A DNA stretch of 64,000 nt, taken from the NCBI GenBank assembly GCA_963969595.1, contig OZ018409.1, positions 6,648,520-6,712,519 of the forward strand, read 5' to 3'. Numbering within the stretch: position 1 is the stretch's first letter; the number at the start of each line of letters is the position of its first letter. A program made the position numbers and the translations under genes. This DNA is from Neckera pumila (Eukaryota > Streptophyta > Bryopsida > Hypnales > Neckeraceae). Under the pieces are notes generated by a model. It saw nothing but the letters and a program-made list of their open reading frames with translations, was not told where the DNA came from and made no database searches. Of this stretch, positions 25,601 through 37,892 are shown piece by piece.

Positions 25601-25975
25601 CTTGAAAAATGAAACTTCATTTTTGAATATGTTATGTACAAAACTTGTATTTGAAATTAAAGCATCATGATCTTACAATTGTTTAAAGACTTTACTTTGA
25701 GATTTTGGGAGGACGAACTTCAACAGATTAACTGAATGATTATATAATTGGAGTTACCAAAAAAATAATAAACACAAAGAACTTCTTTTTCTTTTAGAAT
25801 AAGGTGTCTTTGGACTAATATTTTGACTTAAAAAACACACGAAATTAAGGGGTTAACATTTGAGGTCTTATACTTGTTTATCAAGGAGTGGAAATGTATT
25901 TAGAACCACTTGGAAATGTTCATTTTTCTCACAACAAATGGTCAAATACAACATTATAGTGTTAAGCAAACAAAA
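22686..25975. other. 3' flank of the mS45-like gene and gene-free AT-rich DNA
   Basis: This starts with the 3' UTR of the mS45-like gene. Further on there are short unrelated open frames, none recognisable, and one inverted repeat at 24237-24385. A lone TTAAGGGGTTAA near 25847 may be a leftover right end of a piggyBac-like copy. Confidence 0.4.
24237..24385. repeat. Inverted repeat with GAGGGAGTCACAG ends
   Basis: GAGGGAGTCACAG at 24237 is perfectly inverted as CTGTGACTCCCTC near 24373. GAATTCA-containing sequence continues the pairing inward with gaps. It is about 150 bp, a possible small MITE or hairpin. Confidence 0.55.
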
Positions 25976-26830
25976 TTAATCCATTGTCCCCTAAGGCGAC
26001 AAATGAAAGTTCAAACAAGTTCCTATGATCTCAATTTTTGGTGCAATTTTTTGACACTTTTCAAAAGGATAATTTTTATTTCAATAATTACCCAAAAGCA
26101 AATGTTATGCCATTCTAAGTACAAATGAAGCTTTGTCAAGCAACAAAAAGAATCCACAAAATATTGAAATAATTTTATAATTTTTTTCTCATATATGATA
26201 TTCTATCTGCATAGCTAGCTTTGATTCATTCTATTGGAATCAATGATATGGAAGTTTTAGAGCTTCTTGTTTTGTAGGCAATCATAGTATATTCTTGAAA
26301 AAATAGCATATTGGATTTGTTTTTGACCATGAATTTCACAATTAAAAAAAATTCAACAAGGTTTAGTTTCCTTGCTAGAACAATCTTACCATTGCAATTA
26401 GTGTGTTTAAATTCTATCTTGGAGCTATCTTCATTTTTTCCTTCTATCTTATACATGCTTCTAATTAACAAGTTTAAAAAAAATGAAAAATTGAGCTCTA
26501 TTTTGGAATTTTCTCCTACATTCCCAACTCGATTCTTCAACATAAAAAAAATTCAAAATTCTACTATGTGGAAAATTTTAAATTAAGAAGATTCAAAGTC
26601 TTATAATCTAGTCATACAAGGTGCAAAGAAAACCATTTTCTTTACTTTAACACAAATAACCTGCAGTCTATGCAGTCAAAGATTCTAAAACTTATTTTCA
26701 TACTTTCTCATACTAGCCTATTGCAAGATCCTACAATTTGATAAGAAAAATAATAATTTTTTGAAAAAACATTTATTGTTTAATTTTCAACAATGTGACT
26801 AGCGTGGTTACTTGGTCCTTCATAATTATT
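25976..26830 (-). mobile_element. Decayed piggyBac-like element, subfamily A, reverse orientation
   Basis: It begins TTAATCCATTGTCCCCTAAG and ends in GGTCCTTCATAATTATT, a damaged version of GGTCCTTTAGGGGTTAA. The interior follows the reverse copies at 29577 and 39664 (AGCTTTGATTCATTCTATT, AGAACAATCTTACCATTG, TTTTGAATGG-like end). Opposing open frames at 26226-26586 are inside it and are not genes. Confidence 0.6.
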
Positions 26831-28524
26831 GTGCAACGTTGTGAATGCATTCTTATAGGATGCAAAGGAAATGAAAACTTGCAAAAAATTTGAAGATCTT
26901 GATGTTTAGACTCTATTCAAATCATAGTTTATTTTGCCAAAACCATTCAAAATCTACACCCGTCTCCCCCACTCACACATATTAATGTTGCCAATTCTAA
27001 TTGTAGGGTAAAGCTCGGGGTAAGGTAGTCTACTTTTAAAGCAATCTTTTCAAGAGTTGATTGCCTTTTGGAGGAAGCTAAGCTCCTTGAAACAATTTTC
27101 ATCAAATTTTTGTAAGAAGAAAAATCAGGAATTGACATCTAATCCAAGTTGATCGACTCGTTTCATATTTTTTGGACCTTCGTGGAATTAGTTTAAGAAA
27201 ATTTGAAGTTGAAATGCAGTGGTCACTAAAACCAACCACCTCCTGAATGTACACTATTGGTACATTTCAGAAGGAAGCAAAATGTACCTTTGTGTTAGCA
27301 GTTGTTTTTAGAGCACGGTGGCTTTTAGAGCAACCACTACCTTAGTATTGCCCAATCAACCCTGGTACTAAGGTAAACTAGCCCATTGTGGTCAAACTTT
27401 GGAATCTACCCTCATACCATAGTTGAAAGTTTTCAAATTTTTCCCCACATGATGACAACTGTGAGAAATAGTGAAAGCAATTGAAATTATATTTTTCAAA
27501 CAAAGTATGAATTTGTTATGGATTTTTGAAGTGATCTGTCCAAAAGAGTCACTAGACTACCCCATAACTAACAGAAAGTGTATACAATATGCTCTTCTTA
27601 ATCACCTAAAGTGGTCACAATAATTTCTAATGTAGAAGGCCATAAAAAGTCACTTCCTACAATGATTTACACTGAAAAAGCAAGTGTTCCTAATGAGGTC
27701 ACTAATCACTCCATTGGTGTCAAATTAGACATTGATTGTGGCCAAAAAAACTGTCATGGGATCATTAGGTGTCTACTATGAGTCATCTGACCACAATGGA
27801 CTGGTATACCTTAGCTTGAGTAAGGCTGGTCCATTGTGCCTGTTTTTGGCAAATGCTGACCCCAAATTATTTGCTAAGTCTGACTGTGGATTTGTGATTT
27901 CCCCCCTCCGTACATTTCTGTAAAAAATTGTTTTAAAATGTATAAAACATTGGTGCAGAGTTTTTGCTTTGAATGTGCTTCAAAAGACATGTAAGTGTAC
28001 TTTGTCAAAAATGAAATTTGAATGTCTGGGTGCCGACTGGGTCATGTTGCACTGAGTGACTCTGGTGACTTTGAATGGCTGCTGGCAAGTCTGGACTCTG
28101 GAATGGACGGAAACTCCGGTTAACTTAACTCAAGGTGGGTAAGAGCAGCTCCACCACAAACTCCAAGTCAAACATGACCGCAACTGTAGTGGAAAGGCGT
28201 CGGTTTAGTGCTCCATTGCATCATCACTATGTGTTTTCCAGCTTTCCTGGGCAATGCTACAATGCTCCGCGTACACCATTGTTGTCTGAACGTTTTTGAG
28301 ACCGTGCAAGAGCTCATGCAACAAGACTCAAACCCAATTTGACTATGGAGAAATCATTCTCTTTCGTGGTAAGTCTTTGATGACACAAAGTAAGTTTTAC
28401 AAGGACTATTGTTGCCGAGGAAAATGAAGCGTGGATGATCCGAAACAAGCAAGACGCTATTACAACTCGCCTGCAACTTCACATTCCTTTTCAAGTTGAA
28501 ATAGTAGATTGAGTTGTGTTGTGC
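26831..28524. other. Intergenic DNA with an inverted repeat
   Basis: No gene is supported. The segment 27366-27820 contains inverted arms: GGTACTAAGGTAAACTAG with CCCATTGTGGTCA on the left, mirrored by TGACCACAATGG with ACTGGTATACCTTAG on the right. The stretch 28020-28330 is somewhat more GC-rich but shows no usable frame. Confidence 0.45.
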
Positions 28525-28770
28525 TGTAATACACCCAAAATCCCACCTTGCCATCATCACTTTGTGTACATCTCCAAAATTGATATGTACCTATGTGGAA
28601 GAAACAATTCCAAAACTACTACCAAAAAATCACTTTAATCCTTCATAACTTTTGAATACGGTATCGAAATGTTGTGTTCTTGGGTTCGTTGGAACCTCCT
28701 TTCCCTTGTCAACAAGAAGAATTTAAAAATCTGACCAGTCTAATAATCATAACTAGGTACAGTAGCAAAA
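28525..28770 (+). repeat. Dispersed repeat D, copy 1
   Basis: It contains TTGATATGTACCTATGT and TCCTTTCCCTTGTCAACAAG. It matches the reverse strand of 37893-38140, including the corresponding AATCAATATGTACCTATGT and CCTCCTTTCACTTGCCAACAAG. The two copies share a short frame by descent only. Confidence 0.65.
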
Positions 28771-28964
28771 AGTGGCGGTCCAGCTTCCATGTCAAAGGTT
28801 TGTTGAGTGGAAATAGTAGTCACATCTTTTTCTCAAATGGTTTTTTCAATGCTGTGAGCTCACCAACTTCACCACGAGAATGACCATTTGTGTCAGAGTT
28901 TCTTGTTCTGGGGACTGAAGTTATTGCACGGCAGCACAGGCATTTTTCTTACTCCCATTTCATA

Positions 28965-29140
28965 TTTGAGTAGGGGGATGTTAAACCGCAAGGTGGATTT
29001 ACTCCAGGGGAAAACATACGAATTTTTTATCTGCTGCAAATTTTTTTCGCAAATTTTGAATTAATATTTGCAATCAAAGACCCCAAATTAGCTAGGACAG
29101 ACCTATATCCTAGACGGTACAATATAAGGGGACTTTTTTT
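28965..29140 (-). repeat. Dispersed repeat R, copy 1
   Basis: It shares CCCCAAATTAGCTAGGA, TTTGCAATCAAAG and CAAATTTTGAATT with four further copies at about 34578, 34889, 35665 and 37383. On the other strand the family reads CTAGCTAATTTGGGGCCTCT followed by GATTGCAAATATGAATTCA. Confidence 0.65.
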
Positions 29141-29576
29141 TCTTAACTTTTATCCAGAAAAACACAAAATTTATCCTTTGTGAGATGGATTTAACGTCCT
29201 TCATTTGGATAACCTTTTGGTGAAAAATTATTAGTTTTCTATGTTTAAAACACACATTTCATACATTTGGTACTTTTCCTATGTAGTACTCCATATAACT
29301 TTGTACAAAAATATTATTACCTCAATTTCATCAAATTGGATAGCCGCAAAATACAATTTGGGTGATTCATTCAAAAACATCAACAAATTTGTTTTATAAT
29401 TTGTTTATAGAATAATATTTTACTTACTAGAGTTTCCTATAGGCTTCATGGCTAGACCAAATATTTGTTGGAATTTGGCAATTTGGATATAGATACAAAG
29501 AATCTATCAGTTGGACTCTGAGATCTTATAACTTTTGCATATAAGAATTAAATGCTATAACAACCTTCACCAAAGC

Positions 29577-30479
29577 TTAACTCCTAAAGGACCATTGTCC
29601 CGGTGGGGGCCAAATGCGTTTTCAGGCAGGTACCTACGGGCTGAAATTTTCTCCTAATTTTGTGAAACTTTTTTGAGAGGTAGAAAAGCTGATTAGCTCC
29701 ATGGGAATATAATTTTTTTCACAATTGGTGCCCGGGAACAAAAGTTATGACCAAATAAGCTCAAAACGGGGGACGGTAGGCAGCAAAAAAAAATTTGCAA
29801 TTTTTCTTTTTTTTTTTTTAGTATTTTTTTTCTATGTTAAAAGCTTTGATTCATTTCATTTGGATTTGTTATGAGAAAGTTAGGGACATTCTTGTTTTAA
29901 GGGTAGTTAGAGCATCTTTTTGAAAAAAATAACTTGTAGCATTCATTTCTGAATGCAATTTTTCAAATTTTCAATTTTTTTTTGCATGGTTTAGTTTACT
30001 TTCTAGAACAATCTCACCATCGGGATTAGTGCATTTTAATTTCATCTAAAATATATGAATATTTTAGATTTTCCCTCTATCTTGTACCTACTTCTACTTA
30101 ATAATTTTTTTAATAATGAAAATTAAGTTTTTTTGAATTTTTTTTTGCTAGATTCTCAACTTAATTCTCCACTATAAACATTTAAAGCTCAAAACTTTGT
30201 AGTGCAAAAATTTTAAGTTAAAAATGTTCAAAGTCAAAAAATCCAGTCCCATAATGTGCTAAAAAACTTGTTTTTTTCACTTTTAAACGCAAATATCTTG
30301 CAATCTATGCGATCAAAAGTTTTGAAATTTTTTCTACACATTTTCATATTCGTTAGGGGTAAGATCCTATGGTTAAATGTGAAAAAAAAAAAATCTAAAT
30401 TTTTTTCACTCTTTGCTATAAAAATGGCAGTTTTGGGTGTTTTTTGGCAGAAAAAAGGCCTTAGGCCTTTAGGGGTTAA
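29577..30479 (-). mobile_element. piggyBac-like element, subfamily A, reverse orientation
   Basis: It runs from TTAACTCCTAAAGGACCATT to AGGCCTTTAGGGGTTAA. It is one of the best preserved copies and the reference for the empty site of the nested copy at 3932-4857: the phrase ACATTTAAAGCTC at 30179-30191 is uninterrupted. The right-hand third contains a short AT-rich frame (30256 onward) that recurs in sisters. No transposase. Confidence 0.82.
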
Positions 30480-32985
30480 ATTAAATGAATCTTTTTATAT
30501 GATCAGAAATAAAAGAACAATTTGGTCATTGAACACCAAGTTCAAGTTTGGATACATTCTTGTAAAGTAAATTTTGAGTGGACTTTTTTGAAACTTTGAC
30601 ACACAAAGTTTAAGCATATACCCTTTTAATGAAAATATATATTTTTTTTATCAAGTGCCAAAAGTTTTTAGAGCAGGTAACTACAAGCAGTTAATGATCT
30701 TGGTTAAAGTTTGTTGATGGTGCGGAGCAAGGCTAATAAGAGTTTTAGTCTTCTAACATCCAAAGCTATCATCTTTCAATCTAAGCAATCAATGAATCTT
30801 TAATTTTCTTTCACACATTCCTATAGAAACCTAAAAAATTTAATCCCTAAACCCTAAACCTTACAAGTAATTTTTCATTTTAATTGTATTGTATTTCAAT
30901 TTAATTTTCTTACCATCCCAAAAAGTGACAGTTTTTAATCTGAAATGGACCCCATTCTTCTAGGGATTAGCAATTGCTTCTCCATTTTCCTTCCAATCTT
31001 TTCTTTTCTTCCCCCCTAGATGCATGGCACATATTCAATCTTTTAGCATTTTGGCCCTAAAATCTATTGGTCCAACACAATTCTAGGCAACTGGATTGCA
31101 TATTTCTTGATTAGACTTCCTGCAATTGTATACAACACAATTTAAGCTTTATAACCAATTTTCATTGATTTTGAAGTACTTTCATTTAATGATTAGTGAA
31201 GGGATGATCCTAAAATTCTTTATTCAACCAATATAGGCTTACTCTCATTTAGTTACCATAGGTACATTTCTAACTCATGATTTTACGATGCAACTTGCTT
31301 TTTTTTAATCCTATTATATTATAAATTTTCAAAATTCTTCTTTAGCATTATATTTATAGTTCAAAGAATGTAAGAATAATTTGCTTAAAAAATAACTCCA
31401 ATAAATAAATAATATGTATCCATCTATCTAATCATAATGATGTTTGTATAAAATATACGTTCTATTTTTGGATTGATGGTCTCCAAAAGGGAGTATTTTC
31501 TCAGTATAAATATTTGCATTATAATCCTATAGGACCCATAAAATTAATAATTAAGGAATATAGGATTATTTTGTATCTTGCATAAAAACTATATAAAAAT
31601 TTGGAGCTAGTATTATTTTAAGCTCAAAATTAAATTGGAAACTAACATTAGGAATTTGGTGTCATTTTTTAGATGTCAAACTATCTAAGATATTTTTATT
31701 AAATAGAACATTTATTGTTTTGTTTTGCACATGAATTCAAGCACACTTAATTTGTATAAAAAGAAAGACATGGTGGAATTGTTTTTTCTTAAAATGCAAC
31801 TTGTTAATAAACAATCCATCTACAATCCATTGGTTGAAATAGCCAATTTTTTCCTACTCTTAACTTTTTTACGAGATTTTATATTTCAAAAGAATTATTG
31901 GATAGAAGTATGTAAGAAATTTAGTGAGTTGACTTTCATTTAAAAGTAGACAATATCATAGACTTAAACAACTAAAAAATCTCATAATGTTACTATTGTG
32001 AAATAATTACTTTTCAAATACATGGCAACAAGTATAATGATAAAAAATTCAACACTCCATTTGTGATTATCTTGAAAATTCAAATTTCAAATATTAAATT
32101 AAATAGTGATGACAACTAGATGGGTAACATCTATGTACAATCTAATCATTTGTATTAGTGTACAATTTATAACATTTATTCAAATATTTATTTAAATATT
32201 CTTCCCAAGGCTTCTACATATTGCATTTTATATAAAATCTTTGCAAATTTTCAAAAGTGGAAAGACCTTGTGCCCTTTAGAAGTCAAAAGTATAGAGCTA
32301 TCTTTTGTAGAGTTTTGAAAATATATAATTAATTTACTCATTGTAAAACTACAGTTCAAGCAACCTTAGTTTGTCGTGCCAATGTGTGATAGTTGAACTA
32401 ATCTACAATGATACTCCGTAATTTATATTGATATGAACCTTCAAAGAATAAATTCCTCATTTATGCTCAACTATTGCAAGAGTTTGAATATTGTGAGCTC
32501 CCCTCACACTAATTTAGATCATAGTGCACTTGAATAAATGCAATCTAATTAGTGTAATTTCATGGATGAAAGTTGGATGAATATAAATGAAATTTGGATG
32601 AAATTTGAATGACTATTATACACTTTATATTGAATGAAGACAATGTAGACTACATTATTTAAATTTATTTAAAAACATTGTGAACTATTAGTGAACCTTG
32701 AAATTTGCATAACTTCCAAATTAGTGCAAATTTATATTTTATATTGCTTTATTTTAATTGAAGTGACTTCTCTACAATAGTCTCAATGGGATATCATGGT
32801 AGTTATTGCTTTGTAATGTTTGGTATGGAGTCTTTAGATTCCAAACCTACCCACAAACTGGAATTCCTAATAACTCTCACTTCATTAAACAAAATGGAGT
32901 GATTCAAACTTTCCTACTCTTAAATGTTTCCTCGGAACCACTTCCAGCATTTTCATTTTTAAAAAAAGTGATCATTGAAGGAGTT
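30480..32985. other. AT-rich intergenic DNA, no gene
   Basis: There is no supported gene. A short telomere-like stretch, CCCTAAACCCTAAACC, lies near 30846. Open frames at 30256-30570, 31725-31943 and 32806-32991 are short and unlike known proteins. Confidence 0.4.
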
Positions 32986-33207
32986 TTTTAACTGCCCAGG
33001 CTGCCCGCCGAGTAACAAAAACCTCATATCATGCAATAAATTTTTAACCGTGTAGTCAAAAGTTATGAAAATTGTTGGACCTTAAAGCTACTCCTCGAGC
33101 ACATGTATTGTGAAATTTTCAAAGAAAATAAATAAAAACTCCGTTTGTAGTGAGCTGCCCAAAATTGCTATGTTGCCAAAAAACGTGTTTGGTCCTTTAG
33201 GGGTTAA
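32986..33207 (-). mobile_element. Truncated piggyBac-like element
   Basis: Only one end is clear: GGTCCTTTAGGGGTTAA at 33191-33207, preceded by TTGCCAAAAAACGTG, matching the subfamily B terminus in reverse. The other border is uncertain; TTAACTGCCCAGGCTGCCC near 32988 may be internal sequence. I treat this as a 5'-lost remnant. Confidence 0.5.
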
Positions 33208-34577
33208 AGAAGTAAATCAAATGTGTGAAAAAACTTCAGTTCATTTAACCACATGGATTGAAAGATTATAACTTTTGAGGTGGAAAAAAAAACCTTCTTT
33301 CATTTTTGACAAAATGGATTTAACAAGCTTTTGAACCTTCTTGGAGTAAGATTTTTGCTCTATACAAAAATGAGTTTTTTTACCATTTAGAAATATATGA
33401 TGTTAGCTCCAGAAAAATTTCAGAAGCAAATTTGAATTTTGGCTTACTCAAAATCATCCTACAATGCAAGGATGTTAAGTGAATTGGCAATACACTAGTT
33501 AATTTTTGATGATTTTTTGTGCAATGGGAAAGTATTTTTATTTGAAATCCAAATAATTAGAGACAAAAAATTAAAATGAGTGGAATTTTTTTCAAGAATT
33601 TCAACTTTACAAATTGCAAGATATCAAGGCTTGAAATTAAAAGAATTTTTTTCTTGATCAAAATCACTCTAACATAGCTAACAAAGTTTGGCTCCTATTA
33701 GAATGTGATTTGAGAATTAAAATTTATTTTTTTTGGACAATTATATGCCATAGTTTTTTTTGTTTCACTGATACTATGTGCCAAATTTCAAAAGTCAAAG
33801 AGGATTTTAGCAAAAGATATCCCAAAGATGCTCAAATTGCTTAGATTGTCCCTAAAGTTCTAGGCAACAATAACCATTACAAGAATTCTGAACCCTGCAA
33901 AGGATTGAATTTTTGATTTTTGGCACCCCACAATGCAATTACAAAAAAAAATTTAATTTAAAAGATTTAAAAAAAATTTAATTTAAAAGATTTAAAAAAA
34001 ATTTAATTCATTAATTAAATAGAATATATTTTTGGAAAAAAATAATTAAAAAAATAAAAAAAAGTTAAAAAATCAAGAAATCTGACATGGCGTTGACGTG
34101 GCAATAGTAGTGCCACATCAGCATCCAAACTTTTAAAAGTAAAAAATCTTTTTTTATTTATGTTATTTTTTCCATAATTGCACCACCGGGGTGCAAAACT
34201 TGTGGCCCCTTCAAGGGCTAAAATTTTTCCTAATGTATTGATCCAAGCACCTAATCGGAAAAAAAGTTCATTATAAGGAGTTACATGTTTACACTTTGTT
34301 TCCAAATTTTGTGAACATCCGACCAACCCTGACTTTGAAAGAACCTACCAAGGTTTACAATTCAAATGTTTTTTAGGAGATAACCAAGCAATGGTCCTCC
34401 CTATTATAGGAAGGTTTTATACTTTGATAGATCCTTGAAAAGGACTTCTCAATAAATCCATGGATTAGGATTAGATGAGGAACCATGAATAAGACCATTT
34501 TGTTCATTGTAGGGGACCCTTTTCTAAGAGTTGGGATGAACTGACTCTCCCTTGCTTGTCCTCTTGAAGTCATTCTC
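33208..34577. other. AT-rich DNA with a short tandem repeat; no gene
   Basis: Nearly three direct copies of a ~26-base unit AAAATTTAATTTAAAAGATT lie at about 33942-34015. The following 34080-34140 has CACGTC/GACGTGG-type inverted motifs like those in the M1 MITE. No gene is recognised. Confidence 0.5.
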
Positions 34578-35060
34578 GGGTGCATGTTAAAAAAGATCCC
34601 CTATTTTTGGTGCTAGATTAATTGATCTTCTATGCTTCTCCTAGCTAATTTGAGGCCTCTGATTGCCAATGTGAATTCAAAATTTTCAAATTTTATACAT
34701 ATGGCAAATGATTTATGTGTTTCAAAAAGTTTACGTGTTTTTTCTTGGGATAAAATTGAGGACAAGTGATTGGGTAGGTTTACCCCAATCTTTGCTTTCC
34801 AAGGATGCCAAAGAGGTCTTTGTCTCATTAATAAACTAAACGGCCGAGGTGAATTGGCCGCCTCGCTTGGTCATCCCAAGCCATTCCAGGGGTGCATGCA
34901 ATAAAAAAGCTCACTATTTTGTGCTGTATTAAATCTATTTTCTTCACCTTCTCTCTAGCTAATTTGGGGCCTCTGATTGCAAATATGAATTCAGAATTTC
35001 CAAATTTTATCATGTGTGGCAAATAACAAATTTCAGGGTTTTCCCTTATGACCGAGCAAG
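34578..35060 (+). repeat. Dispersed repeat R, copies 2 and 3
   Basis: Two direct copies begin near 34578 and 34889. Each has GGGTGCATG, an AAAAAAG-CCC/CAC-TATTTT-TGTGC block, CTAGCTAATTTG-GGCCTCTGATTGC and GAATTCA-AATTT. The first continues to a GGGATAAAATTGAGGACAAG tail. Confidence 0.65.
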
Positions 35061-35664
35061 GGGGGCGGTTCTGATTCTCACCTGCTGCCCTAAAAGGAAA
35101 TGAGAAACTGTAATTAATAACGGCTGCCCAACCCTGAACCCTAAGTCGCCCCCTGAAATGTACCCCTGTCGTTCATTCTGACAGTGCTGTTAATTGAAGC
35201 CGAAAAAACGAAATGAGGCGGTGGCTCAGAGTTGATATCCAATTGTCCACCTGCAAATTTATTGGCCCACAAAGGAATAGGCCTCCCACGAAGTCAGCTG
35301 CCTCAACGACACGTTGCTTTTGCTAAGGGGTCCACTTTTCCAGATAATAATGGCAACTTACGACGTGGTTAGGATAAAAAAACCCAACGGAAGAGGGCCC
35401 CCACCCACCAATGGGACCCTCCATCAGTAAAAATAGAATGGCCTTCCGAAATAAAGATAAAATGGAATAAAAATCCGAATGTCCCCCTAAAGCCCGCTCT
35501 TCTGGGCCCCACCATCTGACCTTATCTGATAACCGGCCTCGTTAACTGACAGCAAACGGAGATTCCCTTCGTACGCAACTTGCAGTTGGAGAGCCGGTCA
35601 GCGGGCAAAACGCTAAAGGGTGCCATCGAAAGTGGGCCCAGCAAGGTGAATTTTGTGTTCGCGG
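35061..35664. other. GC-richer island between two repeat R copies
   Basis: About 600 bases with clearly higher GC than the neighbourhood (GGGGGGCGGTTC, AGTCGCCCCCTG, GAGGGCCCCCACCC, GCCGGTCAGCGGGC) and several GATAA/TTATC motifs. No open frame of useful length exists on either strand. It is bracketed by same-orientation R repeats and may be the body of a small composite or retro-element, or captured gene DNA. Confidence 0.5.
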
Positions 35665-35830
35665 GGGTAAAAGTAAAAAAGAGCCCTATTTTGTGCCACG
35701 CCTAGGGTATGTTGTAGGCTTTTCCTAGTTAATTTGGGGTCTTTGATTGCGAATATGAATTCAAAATTTGCGAAAAAAAAAATTGCGGCAAATAAAAAAT
35801 TCCTGCATTTCCCAGGGTAAATCTAGTCAC
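35665..35830 (+). repeat. Dispersed repeat R, copy 4
   Basis: It contains AGAGCCCTATTTTGTGCC, CTAGTTAATTTGGGGTCTTT, GATTGCGAATATGAATTCA and a TTCCCAGGGTAAAT tail, co-linear with the copy at 34889-35060. Confidence 0.65.
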
Positions 35831-36005
35831 AAGGCCCATCTTCGATAACACCCTTTAGCGTCCTCCGGTCAGCGGTGGTGGGGATATGAACTAGCTATTT
35901 CCTTTCGTCAATTTGCACTACATATACCGTACGTGTGGGTCAGTTTCGTAAATAACTCGGGATTTTTTTTGGAAAATGCCTAAAATTTTAAAATATGTAC
36001 AACTA

Positions 36006-36870
36006 TTTTTGAATTTTTTTTATTTTTTATTTTTTTTTGAACAAATAGAAAATACCATTCCATTAAAAAATCCAAAAACCAACAGCCAAGCCAAGGCTGG
36101 CAAATGAAGCAATAAGAGCAAAACAGAAAACAGAAAACAGATAAAAGCAAAGAGAGGATCAAAAACCAAAAGAACTAAATAAAAAAATAAATGGTAGGTC
36201 CCTTCCTACTCTAAACAATGGTCAATCAACTCCGAAATGCTAACACAGAAAATTGGAGCCATGTACTATCAAACTTGGACCAAATGATATCATGTTGTTG
36301 AGGATGTTGTCGAGAATTAATCTAAGCCTTGAATTGTGCTGCCTTGTCGGAGTCCAAAAGGACATTCCTTAATTTATCTTGTAGGAGAGTTGGGGGCTAG
36401 GTGCTCTCAGAAAAAAGGGTGTTGTTGCAAGTGATTCAAATGAGCCACAAGGAGGAGCCTTTGAGTAAAGACCAAATGGTACAAAGCTAGTGAATTGTTG
36501 TAGAATAGTAGGAACCAAAGATACACTGAATGACATCAAACTTGATGTGAGGCCCCAAGATAGGTTGAGATCCTGATATGTAGTGGAAAATCGATTGAGC
36601 ATAGTTTCATACCTCTTGGGCTTGCGGGCAAACAAAGAACGGATGCATAGATGTTTCCTCAAGACCTAGTGTGCAACAGTTGCAATTGGTGTCAATGTCG
36701 AGGGCAATACGGGCTCTCCACGAGTAAGCGGCAACGGCTTTGTGCAGGACAGACCACATGAAAGCTACATCCTTAATAGATTGAGCCTTGTGCCACACAT
36801 CTTTCCAATTGGGAGTGAAGGTGGGTGGAAGATGTCCAACCCATTTTGACATGATGGTGGTCTTTGGCTG
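36006..36870 (-). pseudogene. 5'-truncated LINE (non-LTR retrotransposon) 3' end with RT zinc-binding remnant
   Basis: On the minus strand, 36852-36607 encodes an 80-residue piece of a reverse-transcriptase zinc-binding domain: WKDVWHKAQSIKDVAFMWSV, then C-x-CC, then EETSMHPFFVCPQAQEV. The frame then meets TGA where family members have Trp (consistent with a G-to-A change) and continues with LLKGSSLWLIWITCNN, again typical of plant LINE C-termini, with further stops. Downstream it has a LINE-like 3' tail (TTTTTTAATGGAATGG) and an A-rich tail at about 36006-36042. It is a dead copy inserted tail-left. Flanking target duplications are not evident. Confidence 0.8.
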
Positions 36871-37382
36871 GGCATTCTAGGTGAAATCTGAAAAATTTCA
36901 TTGTTGCTAATTATGAATATCCAAAATTATTTTTGACAAAATTTAGAAAAAATAATACATTTACTTCTGAACAAAAAGTATCCAATCCAAAAGCAAGAGT
37001 GTTGAATTTTATTTTTCTTAAAAGTGTTGAAAGTCAAGAAATCTAAATCAAAGTGCCAAATTGCCAAATTAGAAAAAGTAAAGTGTTTCGCAAAACCAAC
37101 TTATGCATACAGTAGTGTGCCATGTGCCGTTGCTACATCCAAAATATAAAAAAAAATAAAAATTTATATTTTTTAACTAATAAAATTTCAAATTTCAATA
37201 TCTTTCTAACAAAAACCATAAAAACAAAAACCATGAAACAAAAGCGTGCAACCTTCTTGGTAGATAGCTTTCCAAGGGTACCAAGAATGTGACCAGAGGA
37301 TGCATAGTTGAGGAGATCTCATTGTAGCAAACAAAACAAACAATCTGACTTAAAATATGAAATGTTTAACCGTTTTTTCAAG

Positions 37383-37563
37383 CGTTGGGGTGGATAAACC
37401 CCTCGCTTGTCCCCAATTTTATCCTTTGGGAAACTACACAAACTATTTATTTGCCAAGCATCATAAAAAATGAAAATTTTGAATTCATATTGCAATTACA
37501 GGCTCTAAATTAGCTAGGAGAGGTTTAAAAAATAGGGGATCTTTTTTTAATATGCACCCATGG
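37383..37563 (-). repeat. Dispersed repeat R, copy 5
   Basis: Reverse-strand copy: GGGTGCATATTAAAAAAAGATC, CTAGCTAATTTAGAGCC, ATATGAATTCAAAATTTT and GGATAAAATTGGGGACAAGC. The same tail is seen in the copy at 34578. Confidence 0.65.
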
Positions 37564-37892
37564 GAAAAAATCTTGGAGATTTTGGAAAGATGAACAAGGG
37601 GGGCGGTTCAACCCGGCCTTTTCAGATATTGGGTTTGGTTATTTTTATTTTTATTACTTTTAATCTAGGTAGAAATTTTATAGACTCTTTTCCAAAAAAA
37701 ATTCCAATGATTTCAAATTACAACTTGGATTTTTCCTCAATTCCATGAATTAACTTTGAACTAGCTATCGGATTTTTCTGAACATTGGAGTCGGGTGCGT
37801 GAAAATGAAAACTTTAAGTAAGGTGGGTATGCCTAATTGAGTAATTGGGACCCCACAAAATTGCGTTTATAGATTCACAATGTATAAAGTGG

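Noticed and set aside
26226..26586. Opposing 91- and 105-residue frames
   Set aside because: They lie inside a decayed piggyBac-like copy, overlap each other on both strands, and are dominated by Lys/Asn/Phe from AT-richness.
34890..35830. LTR retrotransposon with the R repeats as LTRs
   Set aside because: R copies also occur singly and in reverse elsewhere, and I see no tRNA primer-binding site or polypurine tract next to them.
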